Assembly (NCBI GenBank): GCA_030618905.1
Contig: JAUXCL010000157.1
Coordinates: 1-5,787 of the forward strand
Direction of reading: 5' to 3'
Origin: Bacteroidales bacterium
Lineage (GTDB): Bacteria; Bacteroidota; Bacteroidia; Bacteroidales; B18-G4
Length of the DNA: 5,787 nucleotides
Shown in pieces: positions 5,286 to 5,787 of the stretch (position 1 is the first letter of the stretch; every line of letters begins with the position of its first letter). The translations under genes were made by a program, and so were the position numbers. The notes under the pieces are model-generated. The model saw only the letters and a program-made list of their open reading frames with translations. It had not been told where the DNA came from and did no database searches.

Positions 5286-5787
5286 ATGAGACACGGTAAA
5301 AGATTCAATCATTTAAGCAGAACAAGTGCTCACCGGAAAGCAATGCTGGCCAATATGGCATCATCGCTGATCATGCATAAGAGGATAAAAACTACACTGG
5401 CTAAAGGAAAAGCACTTAGAGGATACGTTGAGCCTTTGATTACCAAGTCGAAGGACGATTCAACACATAACAGAAGAGTGGTTTTCAGCTACTTGCAGGA
5501 CAAGGATGCCGTAACAGAACTTTTCAGGGAAATTTCCGTGAAGGTTGCCGACAGGCCTGGTGGCTATACAAGGATCCTGAAACTCGGCCCAAGGTTGGGT
5601 GATAACGCTGAAATGTGTCTTATCGAGTTGGTCGACTTCAACGAAAACCTTCTTGCTGAAAAAGCGGCCAAGCCTAAGAAGACCAGAAGACGTAGAGGCG
5701 GTGCGAAGAAGGAAGAAGCGGAAGAGAGCGAAGAGGTCAAAGCGAAGATCGAAGAAGTGAAGGAAGAAGAGCCGAAAGCGGAAGAAA
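5286..5787 (+). CDS. rplQ: Large ribosomal subunit protein L17 (bL17), 3' end outside window, with charged C-terminal extension
   Basis: The frame opens at the ATG 7 nt after rpoA and is still open at the right edge after 167 codons. L17 lies near the polypeptide exit on the 50S subunit. The core is clear: MRHGKRFNHLSRTSAHRKAM (1-20), LIMHKRIKTTLAKGKALR (28-45), then GGYTRILKLGPRLGDNAEMC (92-111) and LIELVDF (112-118). E. coli L17 ends at about residue 127. Here the sequence continues with a basic patch, KPKKTRRRRGGAKK (129-142), and then a Glu/Lys-rich stretch, EEAEESEEVKAKIEEVKEEE (143-162), that runs to the window edge. Such tails are, as I recall, common in Bacteroidota L17. The tail is probably disordered or a charged single helix. 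The stop is not visible. L17 is normally the last gene of the alpha operon, so a terminator would be expected just beyond the window. Confidence 0.96.
   Translation, partial: MRHGKRFNHLSRTSAHRKAMLANMASSLIMHKRIKTTLAKGKALRGYVEPLITKSKDDSTHNRRVVFSYLQDKDAVTELFREISVKVADRPGGYTRILKLGPRLGDNAEMCLIELVDFNENLLAEKAAKPKKTRRRRGGAKKEEAEESEEVKAKIEEVKEEEPKAEE

Overview
The window is a stretch of the bacterial spc/alpha ribosomal-protein operon, entirely on the + strand. The organism is most likely a member of Bacteroidota, probably class Bacteroidia. The reasons are: (i) the order secY-map-infA-rpmJ-rpsM-rpsK-rpsD-rpoA-rplQ with no adk between secY and map; (ii) a zinc-ligand-free L36 and a cysteine-free S4; (iii) the S13 C-terminal wording RGQSTKNNARTRKG followed by KTVANKKK; (iv) an L17 with a long charged C-terminal tail; (v) A/T-rich leaders, mostly without a Shine-Dalgarno sequence. 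The lineage is inferred from remembered family sequences, not from a search, and I do not name a genus.

Layout. Positions 2-241 hold the 3' end of rplO (L15). The spc part follows with tight spacing: secY (248-1612), map (1626-2402), infA (2406-2624) and a 38-codon rpmJ (2638-2754). The alpha part then has wider A/T-rich gaps of 27-45 nt: rpsM (2782-3162), rpsK (3205-3594), rpsD (3635-4240) and rpoA (4286-5278). rplQ starts 7 nt later at 5286 and runs off the window edge. About 96% of the window is coding. No gap exceeds 45 nt. I see no tRNA, rRNA, mobile element, CRISPR array, convincing promoter or terminator.

Function. The genes supply ribosome assembly (L15, L36, S13, S11, S4, L17), translation initiation (IF-1), N-terminal methionine removal (MetAP), membrane protein export (SecY) and transcription (RNA polymerase alpha). 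Their joint transcription matches supply of the translation, secretion and transcription machineries to growth.

I found no undescribed system. All genes are intact apart from the two cut by the window edges. The points worth a second look are small: a perfect 7-bp inverted repeat between rpsM and rpsK, a 10-mer shared by three alpha-operon leaders, a lone well-placed Shine-Dalgarno before rpoA, a Lys at a normally Arg position in SecY, zinc-free L36 and S4, a polyampholyte L17 tail, and a local GC peak in map.
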